Below the pieces are notes generated by a model. It was not told where the DNA came from, searched no databases, and was given only the letters and a program-made list of their open reading frames with translations. From positions 2,976,001 to 3,040,000 of the forward strand of contig CP085826.1 in the NCBI GenBank assembly GCA_020809705.1: a stretch of DNA of 64,000 nt. Direction: 5' to 3'. The stretch's first letter is position 1. Each line of letters begins with the position of its first letter. The position numbers and the translations under genes were made by a program. Source of the DNA: Calonectria ilicicola (taxonomy: Eukaryota; Ascomycota; Sordariomycetes; Hypocreales; Nectriaceae). Positions 33,801-47,610 of this stretch are shown piece after piece.

Positions 33801-36800
33801 GATCCATCGCGATCTACAGGCACTCGACGATCACGACAACGGTGGCGGGCGTCTCCTTCCAGAAAAGAATGAGGCTGCGCAGGTTGTGTGATGGGCAATG
33901 CATGTCGCTTATTGGGAGGGGGGAAGAAGCCATCCATCCAGACAACCTCCACACCCACGCAGGAAAGGCGCGGTCACCGACGCAATTTGGTCATGGTCGG
34001 CGAGCAATCTCAAATACGACGTGATGGGCGCCCTCCCTGCCAGGAACACACACAACGTGAAGTGACGGCGTATCGCTCACCACAGATGACGGCGCCATAC
34101 TGGCCACCCGCCCCCCGTCACGCTGGTATTCCAGACCACTCGTGGGGACTCGTGAGAGCAGCAGCCGGTCCCCTTTTCTGCCACAGGCGGTGGTGGATCC
34201 AGCCTCGGCGCCCTTTAGGCCCAACCCATGGGGCTGCAAGTTTGGGGGCCAGGGCCATTTTAGGCCCATCGCCAGGAAAGCTTGGCCCATGCGTCGGCCA
34301 GGGGCATTCATTGGAGCCAATTCATGCTGGCCTGGCTGGCCTGGCTGGCTGACGGGCGGACTTGTCCACTTCATCCCTTCTCCGTCAGCCTCTAACTCCA
34401 TGCTGCGTGCTGGCACACTGTGTCTGGGATGAGAGCTGATCACCCACAACATGTCACTACCGCTTTAGTGCCATGCCAACCCATCCGTCCATGGCAGAGA
34501 CATGCAGTCGGCAGAAGCTTTATTGCCTAGTCTCGCCGTCTCGCCGTCCCAGAACGCCCCCGGATTGGCTCTCAAAGGCGGCTTCCCCTTGGCCCAGCTG
34601 CCAAGAAAGCAAGCGTCTTTAGGAATAGCCAGGCCCGGGCTCCCGTGCTTGGTGTCATTGTTGCAGGGCGACTTTGCTTTTCCCTCACCCCATGCTCGGC
34701 ACGGTGGCTGAACAGCTGAATGCGTTTGCACGCTACTGAGTCCGCCAGACTGGTCTATTGATTGGGGCTGCTGGCCGTCGTGGTGGCTTGCACATACATG
34801 AAATGCGACGCCGCCCCGTTGCAACTCAAATGTCTTGGCAATAATTACAGTTAACGGACACTCGGGTGCGGTCAAGCAAGTCGCCGTAGTAGAAATTCCC
34901 TCTCGCCCGAGTTCCATCGGTCGACGTCCGGGTTTGTCGGTTTTACAAGTGTCATGTAAAAATGAATTTATTTCAAAACGTGGGCTCCCGGTCAAGCCTT
35001 AGCAGCTCTACTTCCATGTTCCATATCATATGCCCATCATCGTTTGCGAACAAGCACTGACTGAGCTTCTCGCTAAACCTCTGATCACGATCCGAGCTTC
35101 AAAAGAAATTGTTCCGATCGATCCCTGTCCCTTGCGAATCCCGATGTCACATATTTATTGATCAGCGATTGCGTGCCCAGCGAGGTTGCTTGTGTCGTTT
35201 TTACAAACTCACAACCTTCAGCCTCACTACGAGTTTCGAACCATCCGTGTCTTCCCTAAAAATGACATCCGTCTCACGTCACCGAAAATAAGCAAACAAC
35301 GCCAAGTAAAAGCCGGTGTTACAAAAATTTGCCTCCTAGCGCGCATCCATGAGGCAATGGCTTAAAAAAAAAAAGTAAGCCGGGAATAAAATCGTATAAC
35401 CAGTGTCCATCAGCTGATGCTCACTCTGAACAAGATGTCGTTGTTGGGGTGAGGGTTCCTTACCCTTCCCCATTTTTTTAAATCCATTTTATGCCATCTT
35501 TCTTCCCTGCCATACTTCGTATGGACGTTGCTGGTCTCCACCCATCAGGGATTCAACATTGTATTGCGTGGAACATGAGTTGGACTAGGGAGAAGCCTTG
35601 CAACACACGTCAACAATGCAAGCAATCGGTGGAGTCCTACAGATACCGCGTGTCTGCACTGTAATAGTCTTCCCACCGTCCTCTTGTTTAAAAATTGAAC
35701 CTCATGGTGTATGAGGATTTGCCTCTCCACCAGCCCTCACCATTGCATATTGCGTGGCAATCATGATCCTCGCGCCCCTTGATTAATGATGCCCATGCTT
35801 GGTCCAAACTCCACCTCCCCAATCAACCTTGTTCGCAAAAAAAGGGCAATCGGTCTTTTGGGGGGCTATGCCCATTGATGATATGACGAATCCACAAGTT
35901 CATGCCGGCCTGCTACACGTGTCCTCGTCATCAACAACAGTCGATCAGTTTTTTGGTGGGATCTGAACGTACTGAGGGCGAAACGCTAAATCCAGTAGAT
36001 AAGTTACATTTCAAGCAATGGATTGCGCGGCTCGGGTGGATCAACCCGGGTTCCTGGGGGCAATACAAGACATGACAAAAGAGGCAGTGATATGTCGGCA
36101 TATGCACCGCACTGTGTTGGTCAGATAGGTTTGGCATTGGGGAGGTCCAGGCGAGATTGGTCCATGGTGGCCGCATTCCGCACGTCGAAACCACCCGAGA
36201 CCGCAACAAGAGCGCATCTTTGCAGCACCTTTGCGGCAAGGCTGTCTGTGTGCTCCAAGCACAGCTTTCACCGCTTTCCAACTTAATCTCATTGTCTAAT
36301 TATGCAGCATGCCTTTGTGTGTTCGGGGATGGAGCGGCCAAATGTCTTTGAGTCCAATCGCTCGATTACGGAATTGGGAAATCCCACAATCACACCGCAA
36401 CGGCAGAGACAACGGCTTTATCCACTGGGATTGGCTGTTGTATGTCAATCAATTGAGTTCTGGTCGCGATTTGTCCAGGGTAAACGCACTATTGACTACG
36501 TGCGTCAATGTTGGCTGGCGCCTCGATCACAATGTCTCGCCCACCTGGCGCAGTCTCTCCTACCTGGCAGGACGTACATAGTCGGATTCGGTGGCCTGAA
36601 TTTTTAAGTGGAGCTGTAGGTCGGGAGAGTTGTCAGAGATGTTGTGAGAGATTGATGAATGTAGGAAAACGTGCATGGTCGCTGTGACGGTGCAACAATG
36701 GCTCCTAGTTGGCTCTCCAGGGTAGGTGACGAGGCCCAGCCAAGGTTACCTCCCTGCCAAATATACATGGTAGCGAGGTGAAATGACGCAACAGCTCTGT

Positions 36801-37635
36801 GCCATTGGATCAAATGAGGACGATGTTCCTCGCTTGACTCGTCACGTTCAATCATAGTTGGCGCTGACAGGTATGTATGGCCTCTGGATTTTACTAGCAT
36901 GCAGCCACTCAGCTCGTAATGCTCAGCTCAAAAGCCATCAGTTGCAGAACAGCGACATTCTCAGACATGCTACCTTGCAGTCATAGCGGGATGCAACCGT
37001 GACAGCGGATGGTCGCGAAGCTACCCCGGATGCAGCAAAAACATGCCCCAAAAGCTCAAGAACGGGGCAGAATGCAACGGATAGAAGCAGCATTGGCTCT
37101 GGGCTGTTTCGGCTTTGCGGTAAGAGACTGCAGGAGCATGGATGGTGCATTTATTTCAGTTGCCGTGATTGGGCAGTTCAGCTTCTGCCACGGGCACCGA
37201 TTGCTTGGAGTAAGGTTGCAGGTAAATGATGGGGCAAGAAGGGGATTTGAGAGAGCGCAGGTCGGAGAATTGCTCGCTGAGACTTGGTGATGTACGCGGA
37301 ACTCCTCTTTGAGGAACCGACATGTCTCTCGCAGGCTGCGAATGGATGAGATCGTACTAAGCTTAACTAGGATGCCACAAACGAAAGGAGCTAGCAGCGT
37401 GATGCATCTTATCTCACTGGTGCAGCGAGAGCTAAGCAATGTAAAATGGAGACGAGGGGCCAGCACCCGTCCAACCAGGGCAGATGTCGAGTGGGACGCA
37501 TTTAGTACTGACCCAACCCATTGGATTGCCGAGATGATTTTGTTATTTCCGGGCGAAAAAATGAAACAATGGTGGGTGGTGATCTGAATGAATCGAAGTA
37601 CGTAGTAGGAGCTCACTTTACATTGCAATCAATAT

Positions 37636-37654
37636 ATGAATGAATGAATGAATG
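37636..37654. repeat. TGAA microsatellite
   Basis: About five tandem TGAA units lie in intergenic sequence. Confidence 0.7.
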
Positions 37655-38083
37655 GGAATTGTGATATCGATGGCATATAGAGTTTGATTCGGTTAATTTA
37701 CTGACTTTGGGTATTGTCCGGGTTGGGTTTGGCAACCATGTGCTCTGCTTCAAGCTACGAAAGTGCATCCCACTGGACTTGCCCAGGTCCTGCCGTTTTC
37801 GCTCCCGCTAACGTCTTGGCCGACTTCATTCCGCGACAAAACGTGCGCGGAATTACCTAATCCTGCTTCGCGCTGCCCCGTTCCCATAGGCTCGTTTGGG
37901 TTCTCGTTTGGGTTCCCTGCTGCGAGCCATGTCGCAGGAGAACAAGAGCAGGCATTGACAGGTCGGACTTTGCATGCGCCGAGGCAAAACACTACCCGCC
38001 AAGCTAATCTGGACGAGATGCGGCGTAGTTGATGCTTCGCGGTTACACTTTGCCAGAGCAGAGGCAAAGGCGAAGATATGCGA

Positions 38084-38104
38084 CGCAACGCAACGCAACG
38101 CAAC
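38084..38104. repeat. GCAAC microsatellite
   Basis: Four tandem GCAAC units lie about 630 bp upstream of the CDF transporter start. Confidence 0.75.
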
Positions 38105-38733
38105 GTTGCTGACCATGGAAAGTCAGAACAAGCGCAGGCCGCCGGGGCAACCAGAGACTAGAGACCGGCAACAAGCAGCAACCAGCCAATTTGTCTGGCC
38201 CACTTCCATCGATTGAATCAATGCTTCGCCACAATCTGCCCCATCACCGATACCCTTTTCCAACAAAAAGACAGTCAGGGTTGGGGGGCAGCGTCTTTAT
38301 TAGTTGGTCCCCTTGCTCCAGCCAAGCCACGAGCTACTGCGAGATTGATGGCATAAGGTTAACTACTGCTTGTCTTCATCTAATCAATCTTGTCTGCTTC
38401 TCCTCGTGCTCCGAAATCGTCGCGCGCGTCGCTCTCTTCTGGCGCTCCCGCCCACATCGCGCCAAACCAAACCCCCTTCTGCGATCTCGGGAATCGGACC
38501 AGGCGCCTAAACTCGAGCCTCGCCTCCCAGGTACTTATCGCCGAAACCTGCGGCTTAGTTAGACCTTTGCCTAGCATCCATCTCTCAGGCCCGCGTCCAC
38601 TGGGATCCGCGCGTTTTACTTCTAGTTCGCTCATTCAAAATTTCCTGGCCCCATTCGCACTTCAACACCTACCTACTTCGCTCCTTTGTTACTTACTGGA
38701 TTGCGCATTGCCTCAATCCGCGACGCCGACGCC

Positions 38734-40833
38734 ATGAGTTCACCGTCGACCCCTTCAAACCGCTCCATGCGCCGACCGTCTCTGCTGGCTCAGGACGAAT
38801 CCCACAATCCCCTCGGTACCCGCAGTGGCGCCTTGCAGTCGCTCATTCGCAGTCGCTCCGCCCAGAGCATCCAGAGCCTGGCCGGCTCCCACCACTCGCA
38901 CGGCTACATGCATCATGCCCATCCCAAAGCCGGCTTTTGGGCTGGAGCTGAAGATGAGGAAATAGGCGTCTCGCGCAATCATTACCAGGACAACAGCGAT
39001 GAGATCACTCGCCTTCTTGCCGACGAGCGTCGTCTGTTGCAGCTGCTCAACGGCCCCCAGAATCGCAGTCTCGGTCTCATCGGACGCAGCAACCCACGAT
39101 ACCAATGGCAGCAGTATTGGACGCGCGAAGACCAGCTTGAAACCATGTCTCAGCCTCTGTAGGTTGCTGACCTCGCTTCCAACCTAGGCTACTTGTCGAA
39201 ACTAACAAAACAAACCTGAATAGTCGCGAGTACTACGAACGTGTCAACGAGCTAATCCAGCAGTACATGTACATTGATGCCCTCCTGGACTCGGCTATTC
39301 CCCACGAGCTTCTCAACGAGTACCAAACTGATATCGAGGCCTCCCAATTCAAGCCTATCAACGTTCCTGATACTATTCGTGAGGAGTCTTCGTCATCCCC
39401 GACCGACTCGCCCCCTCGTAATGGCTCTGGCGGTACATCGGAATCTTATGGCACCATTAAGGCGAGCGTTTCCAACAAACAGCTTTCCCGCACTCCGAAA
39501 GACATTTTCCGGTCCTCGGAGAACCTACCATTGCTCCAGCGACATGATGATACCGACGAGGAGGATCCTCTCCCCGATCACCCGCCTGCCCATGAGGACG
39601 GCCTTGGTCCCAAACCTTTCCTCCCCTGGCTGGAGGATGCTGAGGTTGACCATGACGACCCGGTGGTCACCGTTGCTATCTGGGTCAACTTCCTTGCCAA
39701 TGGCATTCTTCTCCTTGGAAAGCTGATTGTCGTGCTTTCCGTGCCGTCCATGTCCGTCCTTGCCAGTCTGGTAGATGCTGTTCTCGATTTCCTTAGCACT
39801 GTTATTGTCTATGTCACCACTCGCCTCATTTCTGCTAGTCAGTCGGACCAGTATAACTATCCTGTTGGTCGACGCAAGTAAGTAATCACCATAACCCACC
39901 TTGCATCTTGATTGTTGCCGTCGTAGCCGGGACGTTTGAGCATGATAAACGTGCTATGACCGTTTTAACCGTGTGCACTTGGACTAATGCATTGTGCCGC
40001 AGGCTCGAGCCATTGGGTGTTTTGGTCTTTTCCGTCATTATGATCACTTCGTTTTGTCAAGTCAGTATGCAGTGTGTTCAGCGTCTCATGAGCCCTGACC
40101 ACGCTATCTTGGAGCTTGGCATGCCTGCCATCATCATTATGTTCTCTACGATTGTCATCAAGGGCGCCTGCTGGGTTTGGTGTCGTCTTGTGAGAAATTC
40201 TAGTGTGCAAGCCCTGTAAGTGCATTTCCCCTTCCCCGCGTGCCCCTCTTGCTGGCTTGCGGGGTGCAGAATTAGTATGCTAATAATTTGGCTTGCAGTG
40301 CTGAGGATGCCAAGACGGATGTCATTTTTAATGCTGGCTCAATCTTCTTCCCAATCAGTATGTGTCCAGTGACGTTTCAATTCCCGGTCTCGCAGGACCA
40401 GCCTGTCTGTGACCCTTGCTAACCCAAATCTTCTCATCTAGTGGGTTTCTATGGCCGTGTTTGGTGGCTTGACGCTGTCGGGGGTCTGATCCTCTCCCTG
40501 GTCGTTATCTTCAATTGGAGCCAGAATTCGGCACAGCACATCCGCAATCTCTCGGGTTTCTCGGCTCAGCCTGACGAGCGAAACCTTCTGCTCTACCTCA
40601 CCATGCGCTTCGCCACCGCCATCAAGAAGATCCAGAACCTGCGTGCATATCACGCTGGAGACAAGCTATTCGTCGAGGTTGATATTGTTCTCTCAGCTGC
40701 CACGCCTCTCAAGGACAGCCACGATCTCAGCGAAGTGCTTACCTATTTCCTCGAGTCCGTGCCCATCGTTGACCGGGCCTTTGTCCATGTGGATTACACG
40801 AGCTACAACGCCCCGACCCACATGGTGAAATAG
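38734..40833 (+). CDS. Cation diffusion facilitator (probable Mn transporter)
   Basis: Five exons, 38734-39158, 39224-39877, 40003-40215, 40299-40357 and 40442-40833, give 580 residues. All four introns have GT..AG ends (GTAGGT, GTAAGT, GTAAGT, GTATGT) and keep phase. The first ~285 residues are a soluble, Ser-rich N-terminus. The membrane domain starts at VTVAIWVNFLANGILLLGK. Helix II has LVDAVLDFLS, a DxxxD metal site, followed by YPVGRRKLEPLGVL, typical of the family. Helix V has DVIFNAGSIFFP, and the segment after it WWLDAVGGL. The C-terminal cytosolic domain (HAGDKLFVEVDIVL) is the usual ferredoxin-like fold. DxxxD sites point to the Mn-type subgroup. The protein would export metal into an organelle or out of the cell by proton exchange. 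It is convergent with STT4. Confidence 0.88.
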
Positions 40834-41206
40834 CCGTCGGCTTCGAAATAAGCAGAAGAGACAAGCTTTCCGGAGCAGCCGTGCACGAGAAATGCTACCT
40901 GGATTTGATTGGCCTGGTGAACCATACATTTTCAGAGAAATCATGGCGATAAAAAAAAAAACTTTTTTCATTGTTTGGGTTTGGAAAAGCCTTTTCATAT
41001 GTGGCTTTGGTACTAGCTAGAAAAAAACAAGAAAAAAAAAGGTGTGTACTACCAGTATGAATAATTACTCTGTATAAACAAGGACCCGGAGCAGGAGCGT
41101 GCAAGGGGAGGGAGATATGAAGGGAAAACGAAAGTAAATAAAATAAATAAACAAATACATGTATAATACTAGCATTGATTGCCTGGCCTGTCCATTTTGG
41201 GTTGAA
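40834..41206. other. Convergent 3' region between the CDF gene and STT4
   Basis: A 373-bp spacer holds A-rich stretches and a TAAATAAAATAAATAAA motif near 41137, probably polyadenylation signals for both genes. Confidence 0.5.
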
Positions 41207-44200
41207 TTAATACGGGATACCGTTGGTCAGAAGCTGGAACTGATCGTAGATGCCAGTGCTGTAGCTCGAGTAGCTGGTCTTGATAAGTCCCTTCATAAAG
41301 TCAGCAGCTTCGCGCTCGGAACGATCCAGCACGAAGCGCTCGCGGAAGTGCTTGACACTCTCGGGCTTGAAGCAGGGCAGGCCGCTGTCCATCATGAGCC
41401 AGACAATCTGGCTGAGCTTCTCGCAGTACTGTCGGCTGGCCAAGAACGCCTTGACGCAGAGCTCCTCAAAGGCCTTGAAGCTCTGGTGCTCGGTGGAGCC
41501 TCCCATGACGGCAAGCATCTCGGAGGTGAGCTTGAAAGGGGCGCGCTCGAACTTGATGCCACCAGGGGCAATATCAAAACAGAAACCAAAGTCGATGTGC
41601 AGGATGTGACCAGCGTCGTCAATCATGATGTTGCCGTTGTGTCGGTCCTTGAACTGCAAGAGGAATGAAATGACTGAGTAGGCAGCCATGGATTTGACAA
41701 AGTTGGCACGGGCACGCTGGAACCGCAACGAGTCTTCATTGCCGTACTTGGAAATGAAGTAGTCGTAGAGTCCATTGACTGCCTCACGGCCTAGCATGTC
41801 TCGAGAGATGGAGTTGGGCAGCACGTCAATGACACCACATCCAGGAGCAGTGGCAGTGACTCGATAGGGGAAGACATACACATCAAGGCCAACATCGTGG
41901 AAAATACCACGGAATGCGGCAATCATCTGCAGGGCCAGGACATCCTGCCGACAATCATCACCGACCTTGAAAATTGCAGACTGCCAAACCTCAATAGAGT
42001 CACTCTCTTCTTTGTCTTTGCCATGTCCGTTGGGCTCAACAAGTAAATCGTCCGCCTGTTCCATAGCGCCGCCCTTGTTCTTCTTGATACGGAACGTTGC
42101 CATGTATGGGGCCTTGGCGTGACTCTGTAGGGGCTTTCCTGACTTGCGGTCGATGCCAATAACAACACCATCGGGGTTACTGGGAAGGTAGACGCCGACC
42201 TCGACCTTAATTTTGCGAAGCTCTTCTTCAATCTTTTGCTTCTTCTCTGGCTTGGAGCGCTTGATGTAAGGCTTCAGCTTGCCAGAGATGTCAGTGACTT
42301 CGTCAAAGAAAGAGAATTCTCGCTCGTAAAATTCACGGTCTTCCGCTGCGAAACTGTTGACCATCTTGGCCATGACGACATCCAGAGTAGGCTTGATCTC
42401 GTCAGGGATTTGAGCATCATCATCCTTGTACGAGTTTGCCTTCATATTCCAAATAATCTGATGGGCGAACAGCTGAGAGAATTGAGCCGTTTCAAGGATA
42501 TATCGCTGCACGTATCCAAGCACGTCATAACGGAGAGTCTGTACGATTTGAGGGACGTAGAAGAATGTAATATCCGCTGAATGACTCTCCAGGGCACGCA
42601 TGGCGTACTGAATTACGAACGGGTGATCGTCGTAGGCTGGCAGGAACATCGTGATTGCGGTGACTGGGTTCACTGGTTGCCAGAATAGGAGGTACTGCAA
42701 ATGTTAGTCGTAAAATTATACATTTGGTTAAAGGATTTATACATACCCTGAGCTGTTGTACGTTGACATCCTCGGGAAGACATCCGCCAAAGATTAGCGG
42801 GATGGCTTCTGGTTCGAATACGGCCTTTTCTGGCATGGTTAGGAGTAGGAAGCGAATATCGCGCTGCAAGCGGGGATATGGAAATCTCGTAGCAAGCTCG
42901 ATAGCGATGGCGGGATCTTGCCACCAAGCTGTTCGAACTAGCTGTAGAAGAGCGGCTTCGGTGGTCGCCTTTGATGCTGATTGACCCGCCAATTGTGCTC
43001 CGGAACTATTCAGAGGGTTCACCCAAACAACAAGGCGGGATTGCTCATTTTTGAGCAAGATGTCAAATAACTGCTCCTTAGCCTGCAACGACTTAACATT
43101 GCCAACAGCTTGCGCACCAATGAATGAAACGAGTTGCAGAGCTGAGATGACATCGGAAATGAGACGAATTTCCGTCTTGATGTGCAGCAGATTGCTTCCA
43201 AAAGACCACCTAGGCGAGTATCTGAACCAAGAGAGACCGGCCGTCAAGAGTTTCTCCTTGAGCCTCCACTGGGCACTAGGCTTTAGCGTAGTACAGGCTC
43301 GGAGCACTCGTAGGCCAAATAGTACAATGGAAAGGCGGATCTCTCGGGCCATTGGATGAGATGCGGAATTTTTGATGGCATCCAAGGTGAGATCAAGCAT
43401 ACGCAAGAAAACCTTTTGTGTGTCTACGCTTCCATGACGAATAGCATTGAAATGACTAGCGAAGAATTGGAGGAGGCGGGCATGGGGAGAGAGGATATCA
43501 TGCACCACCTGCTTCTTTTTCGAAAGCGCTTCCAACTCACTGGGCGCAAATTCCTCCTTTAGAAAGAACGGATCGATGTGTTCAAGAACAGGGCTGAACA
43601 AGCCGACTTTCCGGGTGAGGGTGAATTCCCACTGCTGGACAATCTCATTCAAGAGCTTGGACTCCAGCTTGGGATTCTCGTTGATTACACCCAGCCACAG
43701 GGAAACACCAAGCTTAATGGACTGCTTCGTGAAAAGGGCAAATGGGATGCTAACGAGATAATGGGCCACAGCAGATTCGTCCCTCTGGCTGCGGCATAGG
43801 AGTGCGGCAGCCCTTCGTAAAATGTCTCGGACTTCAGTGATGGATGTGCTCTTCTTGCTCAAAATTCTAGCCTCCACATGAGCCAAAGCTGTAGTGGCAT
43901 TGGCACTCTCCTTTACAGACGATTGCACAAAAGACAAGCGGCGGTTGTGGTTCATAAAGCTAATCAACTCAGTACCGCGGTCTGGCAGCGTCTCTCCATA
44001 TCGATACTCCTGTCGAGTTGTATATTGCGCAACAAAATCGGATGCCGTGTTGATACCTGAGTGACCAATTCTGTCCATGGACTGGAGTCGATTGTCCGTT
44101 GAGGGGATGATTGACCCAAGTTCTAAAGCAAACGACCTCCCGAGGGACACATGGCCGTAGGCTCCTTCGTCGTCGAACTCGGACAAATAAGTTTGGAGAA

Positions 44201-47184
44201 GACCCTTAACATCCAAGGGGGCCAGGTTGATGGCAGCGTTTACCCATCCTTTAGCTCTTCTCTGGAGCCCATCAACGGTCCATCTTCTGAAGTCGTAGTC
44301 GTCCGAAAGCTGGATGGTCACGCCTCCAAGCTCAGATGTGAAAATAGATTGGGGGTCATAATGATCCGTCTCCGATTCCAAACAGCTTGACCACATGAGA
44401 GAAAGAAGTTCCAACAGGGCGAAAAGAGAAGACCGATGGCAAAGAGCAGAAGGAATCTCTCGTAGGATTCGGTCTGCGCATGTAAAGGCGGCCTGCTGTA
44501 CTCTCTCAATGCGATGGCAGCAGCTGCAAAAGATGGATGCAAGTTGAATAGCGGCATACTGGGAGGAGAAGCTTGGGTCGACCATCCCCTGTGTCTTTTT
44601 GATATACTTGTCGATGACAGCAGCAGCGATGCCTTCCATTGTGCTGCTTACCTCACCTTTCTGCATACTTGGCTCCAAGAAGTAGGACATAACCTTTGTG
44701 CAGTCTCCTGAATCGGCGCGAAGACTTTCCATGAGGTATGCGGCCTGGAGGAAAATGACCTTGCGGTAACTTAGGCTCTTGATCTCATTGGCCTTTGATG
44801 GGACCAGGTCGCTCAAGAGCTTCTTCTGAGACGCCTCTCGCTCGTTGCTCATCCCGCGTCGCAAAACAGTGTTGAGCTCAATGTCACTCTCAACTTGTTC
44901 GCCTCGCTGCTCGGCTACCAGTGGAGGGGAGTGGATTGCAATCATGCGAAGTTCGTTGACGTATTGTTTGCCCCGGTCGGAGGTGCTTGCAAATCCATGA
45001 ACAACAATGTTGAACCAAGCATCCCGAAGAAGGGCGTATGTCTCATCATTGTCAATTGGGTCAGCGGCCAAGTCGTTGCTCGACATGAAGACAGCTAACG
45101 GGTGCAAAAGCTCAGCGATTTCCTTTGCGGCCATCTGAACATCTGCCTCCTTTGTGTGATTGGCTGAGTGGGCATCACCAAGACCAATGATGCTATCAAG
45201 TAGGTGCTCCAGATAAATATCGAAAAGCGGAGAGTCACGACGGAGGTTAGCAGATATATGAGTACGAGCATTGCGGACCTAAAAACGTTAGCATCAGCTC
45301 CACCGACGGTTTCAATAGCTAACTTACAGCTTCGAGGAGGAATGTCTGGTTCTCGACAACGCCGGTATGGCAGAGCCGGGTGAACATCTTGAGCAACGAT
45401 CGGAATTCCAATTGTCCGCCTTCAAGGGCCAGAGCAGCTGCACCATTGATGATACGGGCATCAACGCCCGTATTCACCTTTTCAAGCTTCTGTTGCAACA
45501 TTGACTGAGCGAGGGCAGTGATTTTTTCATCTTGGCAAGCCGCAGCAATGCCGCAAATAGTTTGAACAACGTTGCCAGAGACAACTGCGGTCTCCTCTTC
45601 GCTGTACATTTGCAAAGAAATGGAACTTCCCATGGATTGACGGTTCGCATAGATGGGAGCAAGGCCGCCATCACCATTGGCACCATTAGTCTGGCCGTTG
45701 GCAAATGCCTGCTCAGACCCAGGACTCAAGACATTGCCCAAGGTGTAAAGAATGCTAATTACTGCATCTTGAGATAGCATCTTCAAAACATATGCCAAGC
45801 TGTCGGTGGCAACATTGACCGTTTCTCTCTGGGGAGAACCCTGGACAATGAAGCGAGGCACCAGGCGACTCACATTAGAAGAAAAGGCGGGTGCTACTTG
45901 ACAAATAAGTGCCATGGAACGCAGAACAACGGAGGCAAGAGTCTGGTCTCCCATTTGGATGGAATCATCCAAGGTCTCCTGTAACCAGTTCATAAGGATA
46001 TCGGCTTCGGCAGCTTCCTCATTCAATACAGAACAGTTCAAATAGGAAATCAGGGCAGCAGCCTTGACAGAATACGCCAAACTTTGTTGGTCAGCAGAGC
46101 CCATACGAATGAAGTCAACCCCCACATCAATGTAATTGATTTCATCAACCGCAAAGCCGGCATAGGCTTCAACAGTTTGGAAGTCGCGCTCCCGGCCCTG
46201 CAATTGTGTTCGCAGGTCGCTTCCCTTCGAGGCGAGTATGTCGAGGATATGGGCACCTCGCAGATTTTTACTCTCTTCCACCATTAACGAAGTGCTTGCG
46301 ACCACCAACCAAATGAAGCTCTGGTGCAAGAGCATTGCACCAAGAGGGCGACCAGACGCAGTATAGTGACGAAGGTATCTCTTCCACTCTTTAACTTCAC
46401 GATCTTGGCTGTGAGAGTTTCGGATCGTCTGGAGGGCAGTCTCCACGGCGACCAAGAAGGGCTCATTAAGGAGCATCTTCAGCCTCTGTATCAATGCTAG
46501 CCGACCGCCAGCCTTCCAAAAGTCTGCCTGGGCAGCAGCGGCATCCAGAAAGCCCACTAGGGCCACTGCAATGGTAACGGTTTTGGTGGCATCTTCCATC
46601 TCATGTCTATCATTGTCGCCGGCCGGAGGCGAGAGAATGTTCTCCGATGCGCGCTTGCATGCGTTAACAAAGGCCCAGATTTTATCAGCGACATTTTCTT
46701 GGAGCTCATCATAGTTGAGACCAAGCGACAGCAACGCGCCTGTCACATGGAACGCGAGGGATTCGGTCGGTGATGGATTGATCTTGCGGAAGAAAGGTGA
46801 CGGAACGAAGAGTTGGACATGGGCTTCGAGAATGTACGGGAAGAGTTGATAGGAGAGCCTCTGCGCGCTCTGGCCGGACTTGATATTCGGGGCGGTCTTA
46901 CACAGCGCAAGCAGGACTTCGAATTCGCGAATCGACTACTGTCATTATTAGCATGGCCGCACTGGCACTGCAGGTCAGGGGTCGGTGGCACGCACCATGG
47001 GAACACGGCCCAAGGAGCTCATGGACTTATTATGGTATCCATTGGGGATGTCTTTCCCCTTTGACGGGGCATGGCATGCTCGACACAGCCGGTCGAGGTC
47101 AGATCGATCGAACGATGTTGTTGAAGTCGTGGCAGACAGAGCTGCAATCTTTTGGAGCGCCTTGGCGCGGATGTCTCGCGACAT
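41207..47184 (-). CDS. STT4: Phosphatidylinositol 4-kinase, Stt4 (PI4K III alpha)
   Basis: Four exons, 46996-47184, 45328-46935, 42747-45278 and 41207-42694, give 1938 residues. All three introns (46936-46995, 45279-45327, 42695-42746) have good donors (GTGCGT, GTAAGT, GTATGT) and lie in phase 0. It makes PI4P from phosphatidylinositol at the plasma membrane, feeding cell-wall and actin signalling. The long N-terminus is helical, and the PIK helical domain includes FWQPVNPVTAITMFLP. The C-terminal kinase has KVGDDCRQDVLALQMI, the catalytic loop FKDRHNGNIMIDD and HIDFGFCFDIAPGG, and ends LLTNGIPY. The length is that expected for Stt4, longer than Pik1. The start MSRDIRAKALQKIAALSA resembles Stt4 N-termini. 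It shares its upstream region with PRE7. Confidence 0.95.
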
Positions 47185-47610
47185 GGTGAGTGAGCGGGCG
47201 GGAAACAAAATGGAACAAAAAATCACAAGCAAAACAAGCAAAACGATGCCCCAAAGGAGCAATGTTGATATTATTGTTTCTCGAAACCGGGTCGCTTTCG
47301 TCACCCAAATGACGACTTCCTTACCTGTGAAAGTGAACCCCTGTCTCAGGCTTAGTCATCGAGAGCTTTCACTGCTAGCGCCACACAGCACCTCAGCATG
47401 GTTCGCTCCCCTCCAGCACCAGCCCCATTCGAGGCAAGGCTGCAAGCTTGACGCGTGCTGCTGGCAACCTCAGCTCCGGTGACGACTTCGGCCACCAGGC
47501 ACCTCCACCATCGACATCAACCCTTGCCTTCAACTTCATCCCCGCTGCGCATCACCACAACTCCAAATTTCCAACCTTCTCCCCCCGTCCACCACATCAC
47601 AACCTCCACG
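47185..47610. promoter_or_regulatory. Bidirectional promoter region, STT4/PRE7
   Basis: Only 426 bp separate the start codons of two divergent housekeeping genes, so they must share regulatory sequence. I looked for the yeast proteasome element GGTGGCAAA and did not find it. The side nearer PRE7 is C-rich, as expected of a fungal leader. Confidence 0.5.

Larger units (their letters stand above)
29145..38733. other. 9.6-kb block without recognisable genes
   Basis: No convincing coding gene is seen. The first ~1.3 kb is GA-rich on the plus strand and is probably the leader of the minus-strand gene at 26305-29144. The remainder has many poly-A/T runs, short tandem repeats and scattered frames below 270 codons, biased in composition and without known domains (for example 30858-31667 and 33888-34352). 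The last ~300 bp before 38734 is pyrimidine-rich, like a fungal 5' leader. Unannotated RNA genes or very long leaders are possible. Confidence 0.5.

Noticed and set aside
37636..37654. CRISPR-like or regulatory repeat array
   Set aside because: It is a simple TGAA microsatellite, and CRISPR arrays are not expected in a fungal genome.
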